A stretch of 64,000 bases of DNA, from the NCBI GenBank assembly GCA_038316435.1, contig JBBQAQ010000008.1:1-64000 (forward strand), given 5' to 3'. The notes under the pieces were generated by a model. That model was not told the origin of the DNA and did no database searches. It saw only the letters and a list, made by a program, of their open reading frames with translations. Each line of letters starts with the position of its first letter. Positions within the stretch are counted from its first letter, which is position 1. Positions 34,947 to 42,325 of the stretch are shown here, piece after piece. Made by a program: the position numbers and the translations under genes. The DNA is from JACJXF01 sp038316435. GTDB taxonomy: Bacteria > Bacteroidota > Bacteroidia > Bacteroidales > GCA-2748055.

Positions 34947-35903
34947 ATGTTTCGATTTATTAAATACTCTGGAATTATTCTTTTTTGTACCACTATGCTC
35001 TCCTGTATCTCAAAACAAAGCACTCAGAAAGAATTAAAAGTTGAAATCGTATCAAATATAACCGCCAAACTGGGCGAAGGAAGTGTCTGGGATTATCAAA
35101 AGCAGGTATTATACTGGATTGATATTGAGGAAGGTATATTATTTGAATATGATCCTGAAGCGAATACTACCATAACGCATAAGGCCGGTAAAAAAATCGG
35201 AACAGTTGTACCTGAAAGCAAGAATACGGTTGTATTGGCAATGCAAGATGGAATTTACAGAATGTATCTCGATAATGACTCCCTCGAATTTATAGTAAAA
35301 CCTGTCTCGCTGCTTGAAAATCAGAGATTTAATGATGGAAAATGTGATCCTGCCGGTAGATTCTGGGCTGGAACGATTGGCCCCAGGAAATCATGCTTTC
35401 TATATAAACTTGATAATAACGGAACAATTTCGGAAGTTCTTGATAGTATTACCACCTCAAATGGTATAATCTGGTCGCTAGATTCGACAAAAATGTATTA
35501 TATAGATACCAATACCTCCAATGTCAGGCAGTTTGATTATGATGTTCAAACAGGAATCATTCAAAATGGAAAAGTAATCATTGAAGTTCCCGATAGTCTA
35601 GGATATCCAGATGGAATGACCATTGACAGCGAAGGAAAGTTGTGGATTGCATTCTGGAGCGGATATGGAGTGTACCGCTACAACCCTGAAACCGGAATTC
35701 TGATGCAAAAGATTGATGTCCCTGCGAAAAATGTTACTTCCTGTGCTTTTGGAGGTAAATATCTCGATGTTCTTTTCATTACTACTGCCAGACAGGGTAT
35801 GTCGGAAGAAGAAATGTTAAGAATGCCTGACGCAGGAAAGCTTTTTAAAGTGAAGACAGGTATAAAAGGAATAAAAGCCAATTTTATTAAAACCAGTAAA
35901 TAA
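34947..35903 (+). CDS. SMP-30/gluconolactonase-family lipoprotein
   Basis: A 318-aa lipoprotein (lipobox MLSC, Cys20) when started at ATG 34947; the frame is open to an ATG at 34827, but the extension spoils the signal peptide. The mature part is a six-bladed SMP-30/regucalcin-type propeller: LGEGSVWDYQKQVLYWIDIEEG with the metal ligand Glu, then RFNDGKCDPAGRFWAGT, TTSNGIIWSLDSTKMYYIDT, and YPDGMTIDSEGKLWIAFW. These positions supply the Glu/Asn/Asp metal site of lactonases. It probably hydrolyses a sugar lactone, a product expected from the neighbouring oxidoreductases. The 2-hydroxyacid dehydrogenase follows after 5 bp. Confidence 0.85.
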   Translation: MFRFIKYSGIILFCTTMLSCISKQSTQKELKVEIVSNITAKLGEGSVWDYQKQVLYWIDIEEGILFEYDPEANTTITHKAGKKIGTVVPESKNTVVLAMQDGIYRMYLDNDSLEFIVKPVSLLENQRFNDGKCDPAGRFWAGTIGPRKSCFLYKLDNNGTISEVLDSITTSNGIIWSLDSTKMYYIDTNTSNVRQFDYDVQTGIIQNGKVIIEVPDSLGYPDGMTIDSEGKLWIAFWSGYGVYRYNPETGILMQKIDVPAKNVTSCAFGGKYLDVLFITTARQGMSEEEMLRMPDAGKLFKVKTGIKGIKANFIKTSK

Positions 35904-35908
35904 ATCCC

Positions 35909-36853
35909 ATGATAAAAATTGTTTTTCTGGATGCAAAAACGGTAGGAGAAGTACCTAATTTCAGGGTACTTGAGAAACAAGGAGCATTAACAATTTATGA
36001 AAAGACACTTCCTTCTGAAGTTATAGAAAGATGTACAGGACAGGATGTTATAATAACCAGTAAGGTGCAGATGAGCCAAGAAGTATTGAGTCAGTTACCT
36101 GACTTAAAACTTATTTGTGTTGCAGCTACCGGACTAAATAGCATAGACCTTGAAGCCGCTGAGAAACTGAAAATTCAGGTGAAAAATGTTGCTGGTTATT
36201 CCACTGAATCGGTTGCCCAGCTTACTTTCGCCATGCTTTTACATCTTGTAAATCATCTACAGTATTATGATTCCTATGTAAAATCCGGAGGCTATCCAAA
36301 AAGTGACATTTTTACTCATTTCGGTCCAGTTTTTTGGGAGTTAAATGGTAAACGCCTGGGAATTATAGGATTGGGGAATATTGGCAGAAGAGTTGCTCAG
36401 ATTGCACATAGTTTTGGTATGGAAGTAGTTTTTTATTCTACAACGGGAAGAAATAATAATATCAATTACAAACGATTTGATCTTGATACACTTTTAAGTA
36501 CTTCTGATGTTATTTCAATTCATGCTCCCCTTACAGATCAGACAAGGGGAATGATAAATTATGAAAAAATCCACATGATGCGACCATGTGCAATACTTTT
36601 AAATACAGGAAGAGGTGGAATTATAGTAGAAAGTGATCTTGCCCGTGCACTGGATGAAAACCTTATTGGCGGAGCCGGAATTGATGTTCTTGAAAAGGAA
36701 CCGCCTTTAGAAAACAATCCACTTTTTAAAATTAAAGACCGCAACAAGCTTTTATTAACACCGCATATTGCCTGGACAAGCATAGAAGCCAGACAAAGAT
36801 TGATAGACAAGCTGGCGAAGAACATTGAAGAATTCAGGAAAACAATTCAATAA
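35909..36853 (+). CDS. D-2-hydroxyacid dehydrogenase
   Basis: A 314-aa NAD(P)-dependent enzyme reducing a 2-keto acid, glycerate-dehydrogenase/hydroxypyruvate-reductase type. The Rossmann motif GLGNIGRRVAQ starts at about 151, the catalytic Arg235 is in LNTGRGG, the Glu is in GIDVLEKEPP, and the His is in LTPHIAWTS. The exact substrate cannot be told from sequence. It overlaps transcriptionally with the SMP-30 gene (5-bp gap), suggesting that the lactone hydrolysis product feeds into a hydroxy/keto acid step. Confidence 0.9.
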   Translation: MIKIVFLDAKTVGEVPNFRVLEKQGALTIYEKTLPSEVIERCTGQDVIITSKVQMSQEVLSQLPDLKLICVAATGLNSIDLEAAEKLKIQVKNVAGYSTESVAQLTFAMLLHLVNHLQYYDSYVKSGGYPKSDIFTHFGPVFWELNGKRLGIIGLGNIGRRVAQIAHSFGMEVVFYSTTGRNNNINYKRFDLDTLLSTSDVISIHAPLTDQTRGMINYEKIHMMRPCAILLNTGRGGIIVESDLARALDENLIGGAGIDVLEKEPPLENNPLFKIKDRNKLLLTPHIAWTSIEARQRLIDKLAKNIEEFRKTIQ

Positions 36854-36958
36854 AAAAAGAAAATTTGAAAACTGAGCTATGAAAAGAAGTGGATTCAAAA
36901 ATGAACCGCTCTATTCCAAAACCTCAATTTTCAAATTCTCGAAGTTTTTCAGATCAAA

Positions 36959-37720
36959 TTATAAAGGGAGAATCTTGATATTTCTGTACCATACATTATT
37001 TCCGTGATCTTGCAGTCCGATAAATCCTTCACGATATTTACCGAAATTTGGAAAATCTTTAAATTTGCTACCAGCAATTAAAGCATCCCAATCAGGAGTT
37101 CCAAGATGGTATTCAACAACTACTTCACCGTTCATTTTATGAATAACGGTTCCCTGATAAACCATGATTTCAACCTGATTCCATTCTCCAACAGCTTTTG
37201 TGTTTTGTGGAACAGCGGGAATAAGGTCATATAATGAACCTGCTTTGCGGTTTCCGTCTTTTCCAAGAATTGCATCCGGATGTTTCACATTATCAAGAAC
37301 CTGCATTTCAGTTGAAGATTTCCAGATAGGATCTTCATTAATAAGCGCACCGTAGAAGATTCCGCTGTTTCCACCTTCAGAAATTTTCCACTCCAGCTGA
37401 AGTCTGAAATCTTTATAAGCTTTGTTATAAACGATGTCGCCACCGCCGCCGCCAGCTTCACCTTGACCTGAACCCTGGCATTTAAGAGCACCATCTTCAA
37501 TTACCCATCCTTTTTCAGGAAAAGCAGGTTTATTGTATCCAATCCAGCCTTCAGTGGAAGTACCATCGAATAGAGTGATCCAGCCTTCTTCAGCTGGCTG
37601 AGCAGCAACTTCGGTTTTTGCAGCAGTGGTTGCTTCAGTTTTAGGTTTGCAGGAAATCATAACGATCCCTGTAAACAGAACAATTGATAAAACAATAAAA
37701 AATGATTTCAGATTTTTCAT
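36959..37720 (-). CDS. DUF1080 (3-keto-disaccharide hydrolase-like) lipoprotein
   Basis: A 253-aa lipoprotein (Cys24, VMISC) with a single DUF1080/PF06439 concanavalin-like domain from about residue 45: GWITLFDGTSTEGWIGYNKPAFPEKGWVIEDG, FRLQLEWKISEGGNSGIFYG, TEMQVLDN and EGFIGLQDHGNNVWYRNIKI. Family members have been linked to hydrolysis of 3-keto-glucosides. It is a paralogue of the protein at 43846-44607. A low-complexity Ala/Thr/Lys linker follows the lipid anchor. Single gene, divergent from the TPR gene. Confidence 0.88.
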   Translation of the reverse strand: MKNLKSFFIVLSIVLFTGIVMISCKPKTEATTAAKTEVAAQPAEEGWITLFDGTSTEGWIGYNKPAFPEKGWVIEDGALKCQGSGQGEAGGGGGDIVYNKAYKDFRLQLEWKISEGGNSGIFYGALINEDPIWKSSTEMQVLDNVKHPDAILGKDGNRKAGSLYDLIPAVPQNTKAVGEWNQVEIMVYQGTVIHKMNGEVVVEYHLGTPDWDALIAGSKFKDFPNFGKYREGFIGLQDHGNNVWYRNIKILPL

Positions 37721-37861
37721 AGGTTTATTTGGTTATTAATTAATAAAAAGTTGATTCAGTTTGATGCCTGTAAATTTCAAAAAAAGAATTAGAAAAACAA
37801 AGCATATATCTGTAATTATATGCAGTCTTAATTGAAGAGCCTCCAGAAGCAATAAAAAGCC

Positions 37862-37869
37862 TAGATTTG
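37862..37869 (+). promoter_or_regulatory. -7 promoter element of TPR gene
   Basis: TAGATTTG fits TAnnTTTG, 43 bp before the TPR-protein start. No -33 element at standard distance was seen. Confidence 0.35.
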
Positions 37870-37912
37870 CGTAAATAATAAAGCTAAAATCAGAACCAGT
37901 AAGACTTCATAT

Positions 37913-39292
37913 ATGAAAAATATTTTTTTGTTTTTAACAATATGTTTTTTCTGTTTAATCCAGAATAACATCTATTCACAAAGTGATAATTCCCGCTTTG
38001 AAAAGGCCGTTTACTATTATGAGAGTGGTGATTACCAGATAGCTATTCCTTATTTTTCGAAATACATACTTCAATATCCGCATGATCCGATTGCATATAA
38101 GCTTCGGGGGAATTGCTATCTTGAAATTGGTCTGAATTCCAAAGCTATTCAGGATTATCAGTTTGCACTAAAAATAAAACCAAGTAGTGACCTTTTGTTC
38201 AATTTAGGTAGTGCTTATGAAAAAGAAGGCAAAACTGATTCCTCTATTTATTATTTCCACAGGTTTAATGCTATGGAGCCAAATCGTTCTGATGGATTTG
38301 TCAGATTAAGCCTACTGTTCATGTATAATTTCCCTGTTTTGGGTGACTCGGCTGTATATTATGCTCAAAAAGCTGTTTCAGTTGAACCCGAAAAAGTTGC
38401 CAATCTGAATTATCTGGCCATGGCATATTATTCTAAAAATCAGTATACTAATGCATTAGAAACGTCTCAAACAGGCTTACTAAAAGATAGTTGCTTCTCC
38501 CCTCTTAACCGTACAGCAGGAATTTCAAGTTTCTTTCTAAAAGATTATTCTTCAGCAATTTATTATTTTGAACGCGCATATTTATATAGCCCTACGGATT
38601 ATTCTTTGCTGGATTATAAGATTCAGTCATTACTGTTAAGTAATACAGCAAAGGAAAAATACACATTTCGCTCAGATACACGAATTTCGCTCACGGGTGT
38701 TTCATCGGAAACCTTAAAAAAGGTTATAGCATCGCAAACAGCGAAGAAAAGCACATTCTCATATAAAAATCAGCTTCAGAAATTAAATTCATCGCCTCTG
38801 ACCATGAGTCTGGATGAGTATATTATGCTTTATATCGGATTTGCTCAACAAAATTCAGGACTACCCGATAAAGAAAAAACAATCGAAATCTCTTCTGAAA
38901 CCAGCTTAATAAAAGAACTTGAAAGCATCCAACTAAAACTCTCAAATAATCCCGTTGACTTTCCCTTATACCTAAAGCTTGCCGATGTATATCTTGATTT
39001 AGGGAGCCATGAAAAATATTTTGAAAACAGATTTAAGTATTTCGGATTTATTGAAAGCATAAAAGCAACCGGCGACGGACTTTCTGCGGCTACTGCCTAT
39101 ATCATCAATGATAAAAATCACGAAGAAGAAATAATGAATAGTTTGGGTTTCCAAATCCAGTCGCAATTGGCAAAAAAACAGAAAAATCAGTATTACGACG
39201 TTTTATCCGGAAAGGATAGTATTGGGAAGGATGTTACGATTTATTTTAATTTAGATATGCCAATTCATCAACAGACAAAAAAAGTAAAATAG
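37913..39292 (+). CDS. secreted TPR-repeat protein
   Basis: A 459-aa exported protein (signal peptide about 1-23, IYSQ). At least five tetratricopeptide repeats are visible between about 28 and 250 (for example KAVYYYESGDYQIAIPYFSKYILQYP, AYKLRGNCYLEIGLNSKAIQDYQFALKIKP, SAIYYFERAYLYSPTD). The C-terminal 200 residues hold no recognised domain. TPRs act as protein-binding scaffolds; no partner is indicated by context. It precedes the tRNA-Arg gene. Confidence 0.75.
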   Translation: MKNIFLFLTICFFCLIQNNIYSQSDNSRFEKAVYYYESGDYQIAIPYFSKYILQYPHDPIAYKLRGNCYLEIGLNSKAIQDYQFALKIKPSSDLLFNLGSAYEKEGKTDSSIYYFHRFNAMEPNRSDGFVRLSLLFMYNFPVLGDSAVYYAQKAVSVEPEKVANLNYLAMAYYSKNQYTNALETSQTGLLKDSCFSPLNRTAGISSFFLKDYSSAIYYFERAYLYSPTDYSLLDYKIQSLLLSNTAKEKYTFRSDTRISLTGVSSETLKKVIASQTAKKSTFSYKNQLQKLNSSPLTMSLDEYIMLYIGFAQQNSGLPDKEKTIEISSETSLIKELESIQLKLSNNPVDFPLYLKLADVYLDLGSHEKYFENRFKYFGFIESIKATGDGLSAATAYIINDKNHEEEIMNSLGFQIQSQLAKKQKNQYYDVLSGKDSIGKDVTIYFNLDMPIHQQTKKVK

Positions 39293-39332
39293 CAAAGAAA
39301 TTAAAAAAGCTTTCAGAATTATCATTTTTTCT

Positions 39333-39340
39333 TACCTTTG
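39333..39340 (+). promoter_or_regulatory. -7 promoter element of tRNA-Arg
   Basis: TACCTTTG fits TAnnTTTG and ends 14 bp before the mature tRNA 5' end, a typical distance for a stable-RNA promoter in this phylum. Confidence 0.6.
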
Positions 39341-39354
39341 CACCCGAATAAAAT

Positions 39355-39428
39355 GGTTCCGTAGCTCAGTTGGACAGAGCAACAGCCTTCTAAGCTGTGG
39401 GTCCCGCGTTCGAATCGCGGCGGAATCA
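39355..39428 (+). tRNA. tRNA-Arg(UCU)
   Basis: Complete cloverleaf: acceptor GGTTCCG pairing CGGAATC (one G-T), D arm GCTC/GAGC, anticodon stem ACAGC/GCTGT around loop CTTCTAA with anticodon TCT (reads AGA), and T arm CCGCG/CGCGG around TTCGAAT. Discriminator base A; CCA is not encoded. Followed by an intrinsic terminator and by a broken second copy of its 3' end. Confidence 0.95.
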
Positions 39429-39434
39429 CTTCTG

Positions 39435-39462
39435 AAAATCCTGCATTTCGCAGGATTTTTTT
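39435..39462 (+). terminator. Rho-independent terminator of tRNA-Arg
   Basis: A 10-bp stem (AAAATCCTGC/GCAGGATTTT, 5-nt loop) followed by a T run, starting 7 bp after the tRNA. Confidence 0.85.
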
Positions 39463-39486
39463 ATTAGCTTATCCGCGATGAGAACG

Positions 39487-39554
39487 CGCGTTCGAACCGA
39501 CGAAGGAGCTCATGAAGCCGACGAAGAAGGACGAATAATCGCGGCGGAATCACT
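39487..39554 (+). repeat. interrupted duplicate of tRNA-Arg 3' end
   Basis: CGCGTTCGAA at 39487-39496 repeats tRNA positions 39405-39414, and an 18-bp stretch at 39537-39554 repeats 39413-39430 exactly (T-arm end, acceptor and discriminator). Between them is a 40-nt GC-rich insert with two CGACGAAG direct repeats. A tRNA 3'-end duplication is what site-specific integration leaves (att site), and a foreign-looking Fic gene follows at 39567. Confidence 0.55.
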
Positions 39555-39566
39555 ACTCATAAGCTT

Positions 39567-40499
39567 TTAATCATTTTCCTCATAATAGTATGAGTAGTCA
39601 ATTCCTTTCATAAACATTTCCCTGCTGTTGATTTGGTCGGTTATGGCATTTTTTAGCAACTTATTTAGGGTGCTACTATTTACAGCACTCTTTACCATTG
39701 CATTCATATAATCTGTTTTACTTATTTTGCTCCAGTCTACGCATTTTTTCAGGCGTTTTTTCAATATCAAATCCAGCCATATTCGGGCGCTTCTGCCATT
39801 GCCTTCCATAAATGGGTGAGCAATGTTCATTTTCACATATTTTTCAACAATTTCATCAAAAGTATTTTCGGGCATTACTTCTATTTGTTTTAATGTGGCA
39901 CCAAGGAAATGTGATACTGCAAATTGGAAACCGCCTTTCGAAATATTTATTTGCCTGATTTGCCCGGCAAAATCATACAAACCGCCAAACAAATAAGCGT
40001 GAATTTGTTGTAAGCCTTTGGCAGTGCCAACTTCGATTTCACCAATCAAATTACTTTCAAAAAGCGTGTATGCTTTTTTCTTGCTTTGCCCGTCAATACT
40101 GTTATCGCTGTATAAAAACCAATCTAAAAATTTCATTGCCCTGTTGTTAGGGAAATGTTTTGCCAAAGCAATAACGCCATCACTATCCAATGTGTCGGTT
40201 AGGTATTTCTTGCCGTCTGCCGCTGTTAATTTCAGTCTGTGAGTGCCACTCACGAACTGAACATTTTCTTTGAGCAATTTGCGTTTGAGCCAACGCCAAT
40301 AGTTACCGGCTTTGGTATAATCGACTTCTTGGTTCAAAATGCCAACAATATCAACCACCGAAAACCACCACTTGGCGTTTTGCTCGTCCCATAAGGCTCG
40401 CACTTCGCGGTCGTCAAAAAAACGAATGGATATTTTTTGCTGCTCGTTCATTTTATTAATCGTGGTTTTCACCTGTTTTATAATCTTCAGAATCTTCAT
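39567..40499 (-). CDS. BRO-N/Fic domain fusion protein
   Basis: A 310-aa protein with an N-terminal BRO/phage-antirepressor-like domain (about 22-135: RFFDDREVRALWDEQNAKWW, SVVDIVGIL, LDSDGVIALAKHFPN) fused to a Fic domain (about 150-265). The intact Fic motif HPFMEGNGR starts at His228, so AMP or another nucleotide moiety can in principle be transferred to a target hydroxyl. No inhibitory (S/T)xxxE(G/N) motif is obvious. BRO-Fic fusions are found in mobile islands and toxin or defence settings. Its position beside a duplicated tRNA 3' end supports acquisition by transfer. Start could be Met1 or Met17. Confidence 0.83.
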   Translation of the reverse strand: MKILKIIKQVKTTINKMNEQQKISIRFFDDREVRALWDEQNAKWWFSVVDIVGILNQEVDYTKAGNYWRWLKRKLLKENVQFVSGTHRLKLTAADGKKYLTDTLDSDGVIALAKHFPNNRAMKFLDWFLYSDNSIDGQSKKKAYTLFESNLIGEIEVGTAKGLQQIHAYLFGGLYDFAGQIRQINISKGGFQFAVSHFLGATLKQIEVMPENTFDEIVEKYVKMNIAHPFMEGNGRSARIWLDLILKKRLKKCVDWSKISKTDYMNAMVKSAVNSSTLNKLLKNAITDQINSREMFMKGIDYSYYYEEND

Positions 40500-40738
40500 G
40501 CGCTATACTTGCCCGATTGCTATCGGGATATTCTACTATCTACAAATAATTGTCATTTCTGTAACTTTGGGTATTTCATACCCTCGCACATCATTTTTGC
40601 CTGTTGCTGCTTCAGCTATTAATGCCGTTTTATATACTTGGTTTAACTTAGACAATAAACACAAATATATCAATATTCGTCGGTGCCGCGATAAGTAAAA
40701 CAGCTCTTTTTGATCTTCCAAGATTCATTTCTGTTCAT

Positions 40739-40843
40739 ACAAAGTTCAAAATCGTTCTTACACGGTACAAACTCGTTCCTACACAGTTCAAACTCGTTCT
40801 TACACGATTCAATCTTGTATTTACATGGCTCATTCTTGATAAT
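40739..40843. repeat. 21-bp tandem repeat, five units
   Basis: Five consecutive 21-bp units (40739-40759, 40760-40780, 40781-40801, 40802-40822, 40823-40843) share the core TTCAAACTCGTTCTTACAC with decreasing identity. Because 21 is a multiple of three, the minus strand reads as a heptad repeat of the form CKNEFEL / CRNEFVP. No start codon in that frame is evident, so it may be a decayed repeat gene or a variable-number repeat. It fills the 400-bp gap between the Fic gene and the sugar porter. Confidence 0.65.
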
Positions 40844-40900
40844 GAAAGAAGAATTAACACAACTGTAAGAATACTTTGGAATTATTGAAAGGCAATACCC

Positions 40901-42238
40901 TCATCTCCACATCTCCTCAATTTCCTCAAGCGATTTACCCTTAGTTTCTGGCATATACCTGATTGCAATAACTAATTGAGCCAAGGCAAAAATCATAATT
41001 ATCATGAAGGTAATTCCAAGTTGAAACTGGTGCAACATAGCGGGAAAAACCAGCACAGCTAATGCATTAAATATCCATTGCGTGAAAACAGGTATCGTCA
41101 TTGCTGTTCCACGTATTCTGTTGGGGAAAATCTCTGAGATGTAAGTCCAGAAAACTGGTCCAATAGAAGAGGCAAATGAGGCCAGAAAAAGAATGATCAG
41201 AAACAGAACTAACAGGCCTTCGAAGTGACCTGAAAATCCGGCGATTGCTAGTCCTAACAATGAAATGCTCATCCCCGCTGATCCAATGATGTAAAGTATT
41301 CTTCTTCCATATTTATCAATTAATAGAATTGAAACCCAGGTAAAGGCAAAGTTAACCAGACCTAGTCCGAAGGTCGCGAACAGTCCTGTATCCATATTCC
41401 ATCCGGCTTTTGTGAATATTTTGGGTGCATAGTCGATAACTACATTAATACCCGACATCTGAACGAGAATTGCAAGCAGAAATCCGAGCCACAATACTTT
41501 TCGTAATGAGGGATTTAATAATTCCCTGAACGACATTTTCTCAACATGCAGGCTCTTTTCTATCTCAAGAAACTGCTGTTTGGCCTCATCCTCCCCTGCA
41601 ATTTCAATTAAGCCTTTCAATGCAATATCCTTTTTTCCAATTTTCATCAGGTATCGCGGTGATTCGGGAATGAAAAACAACATAATGAAAAAGATTACCG
41701 AGGGAATTGCTCCGGTCGCGAACATCCAGCGCCAGTTATTATCCCCTGTACCACTCAGTAAATAATTAATTAAGTATGATATCAGAATACCAGTAACTAT
41801 GAAAAGCTGATACATCGAAACAAGACTTCCACGTTTCGATGGTGGAGCTATTTCCGATATGTACATTGGCGCAGTTATTGAAGCTGCTCCAACTGCAAAT
41901 CCCCCTAAAATACGCGCCAGAGAAAGCCATGTAAGATTCGTAGCCATTCCTGAACCAACAGATGTAAGGGCAAATAGAATGGCCACTATATACAGAATGA
42001 TTTTGCGCCCAAAAGTATCAGCTAGTCTACCTGCCACAATAGCTCCGAAAATACAGCCAAAAAGTAAGGAACTATATGCCCACCCTTCCTGCATATTAGT
42101 TAATGCGAATGCCTTTGTAAAATATGGACCTGCCCCGGTAATTATTGCCACATCGAACCCAAAAAGTAAACCTGCCAATGCTGCAACTATGCTAATTGTT
42201 AATAAGCGGGAATAATGAATAGAATTGTTTTTTGCCAC
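40901..42238 (-). CDS. MFS sugar porter
   Basis: Proton-linked sugar transporter of the SP family with 12 predicted helices. Signatures are present: GLLFGFDVAIITGA at the first helix, GRLADTFGRKIILY in loop 2-3, PESPRYLMK, then DKYGRRILYIIG, and PETKGKSLEEIEEMW at the C-terminus. I prefer the GTG at 42238 (445 aa, VAKNNSIHYSRL). The frame is open to another GTG at 42322, but that version would translate through the upstream gene's terminator hairpin. It follows the Gfo/Idh/MocA gene and probably brings in the sugar it processes. Confidence 0.88.
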   Translation of the reverse strand: MAKNNSIHYSRLLTISIVAALAGLLFGFDVAIITGAGPYFTKAFALTNMQEGWAYSSLLFGCIFGAIVAGRLADTFGRKIILYIVAILFALTSVGSGMATNLTWLSLARILGGFAVGAASITAPMYISEIAPPSKRGSLVSMYQLFIVTGILISYLINYLLSGTGDNNWRWMFATGAIPSVIFFIMLFFIPESPRYLMKIGKKDIALKGLIEIAGEDEAKQQFLEIEKSLHVEKMSFRELLNPSLRKVLWLGFLLAILVQMSGINVVIDYAPKIFTKAGWNMDTGLFATFGLGLVNFAFTWVSILLIDKYGRRILYIIGSAGMSISLLGLAIAGFSGHFEGLLVLFLIILFLASFASSIGPVFWTYISEIFPNRIRGTAMTIPVFTQWIFNALAVLVFPAMLHQFQLGITFMIIMIFALAQLVIAIRYMPETKGKSLEEIEEMWR

Positions 42239-42278
42239 TTGTGAATGTGTTAAATTGTTTTGAACATTGATAATATTA

Positions 42279-42319
42279 AAACAGGTAAACCCGAATATTT
42301 CATTCAGATTTACCTGTTT
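42279..42319 (-). terminator. hairpin after Gfo/Idh/MocA gene
   Basis: 11-bp stem AAACAGGTAAA/TTTACCTGTTT with a 19-nt loop, immediately after the stop of the minus-strand oxidoreductase gene, followed on that strand by a TTTTAATATTA tail. It is probably a leaky terminator before the sugar porter. Confidence 0.55.
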
Positions 42320-42325
42320 CACTGC

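Noticed and set aside
39434..39554. second tRNA gene downstream of tRNA-Arg
   Set aside because: Only the T-arm and acceptor 3' strand are present and they are interrupted; no anticodon arm or 5' half exists.
40536..40721. 61-aa minus-strand protein upstream of the Fic gene
   Set aside because: Different frame from the heptad-repeat reading, no recognisable family, and it lies in a gap with repeats; not enough to call a gene.
40739..40843. CRISPR-like array
   Set aside because: The repeats are contiguous 21-bp units without unique spacers, and no cas genes are in the window.
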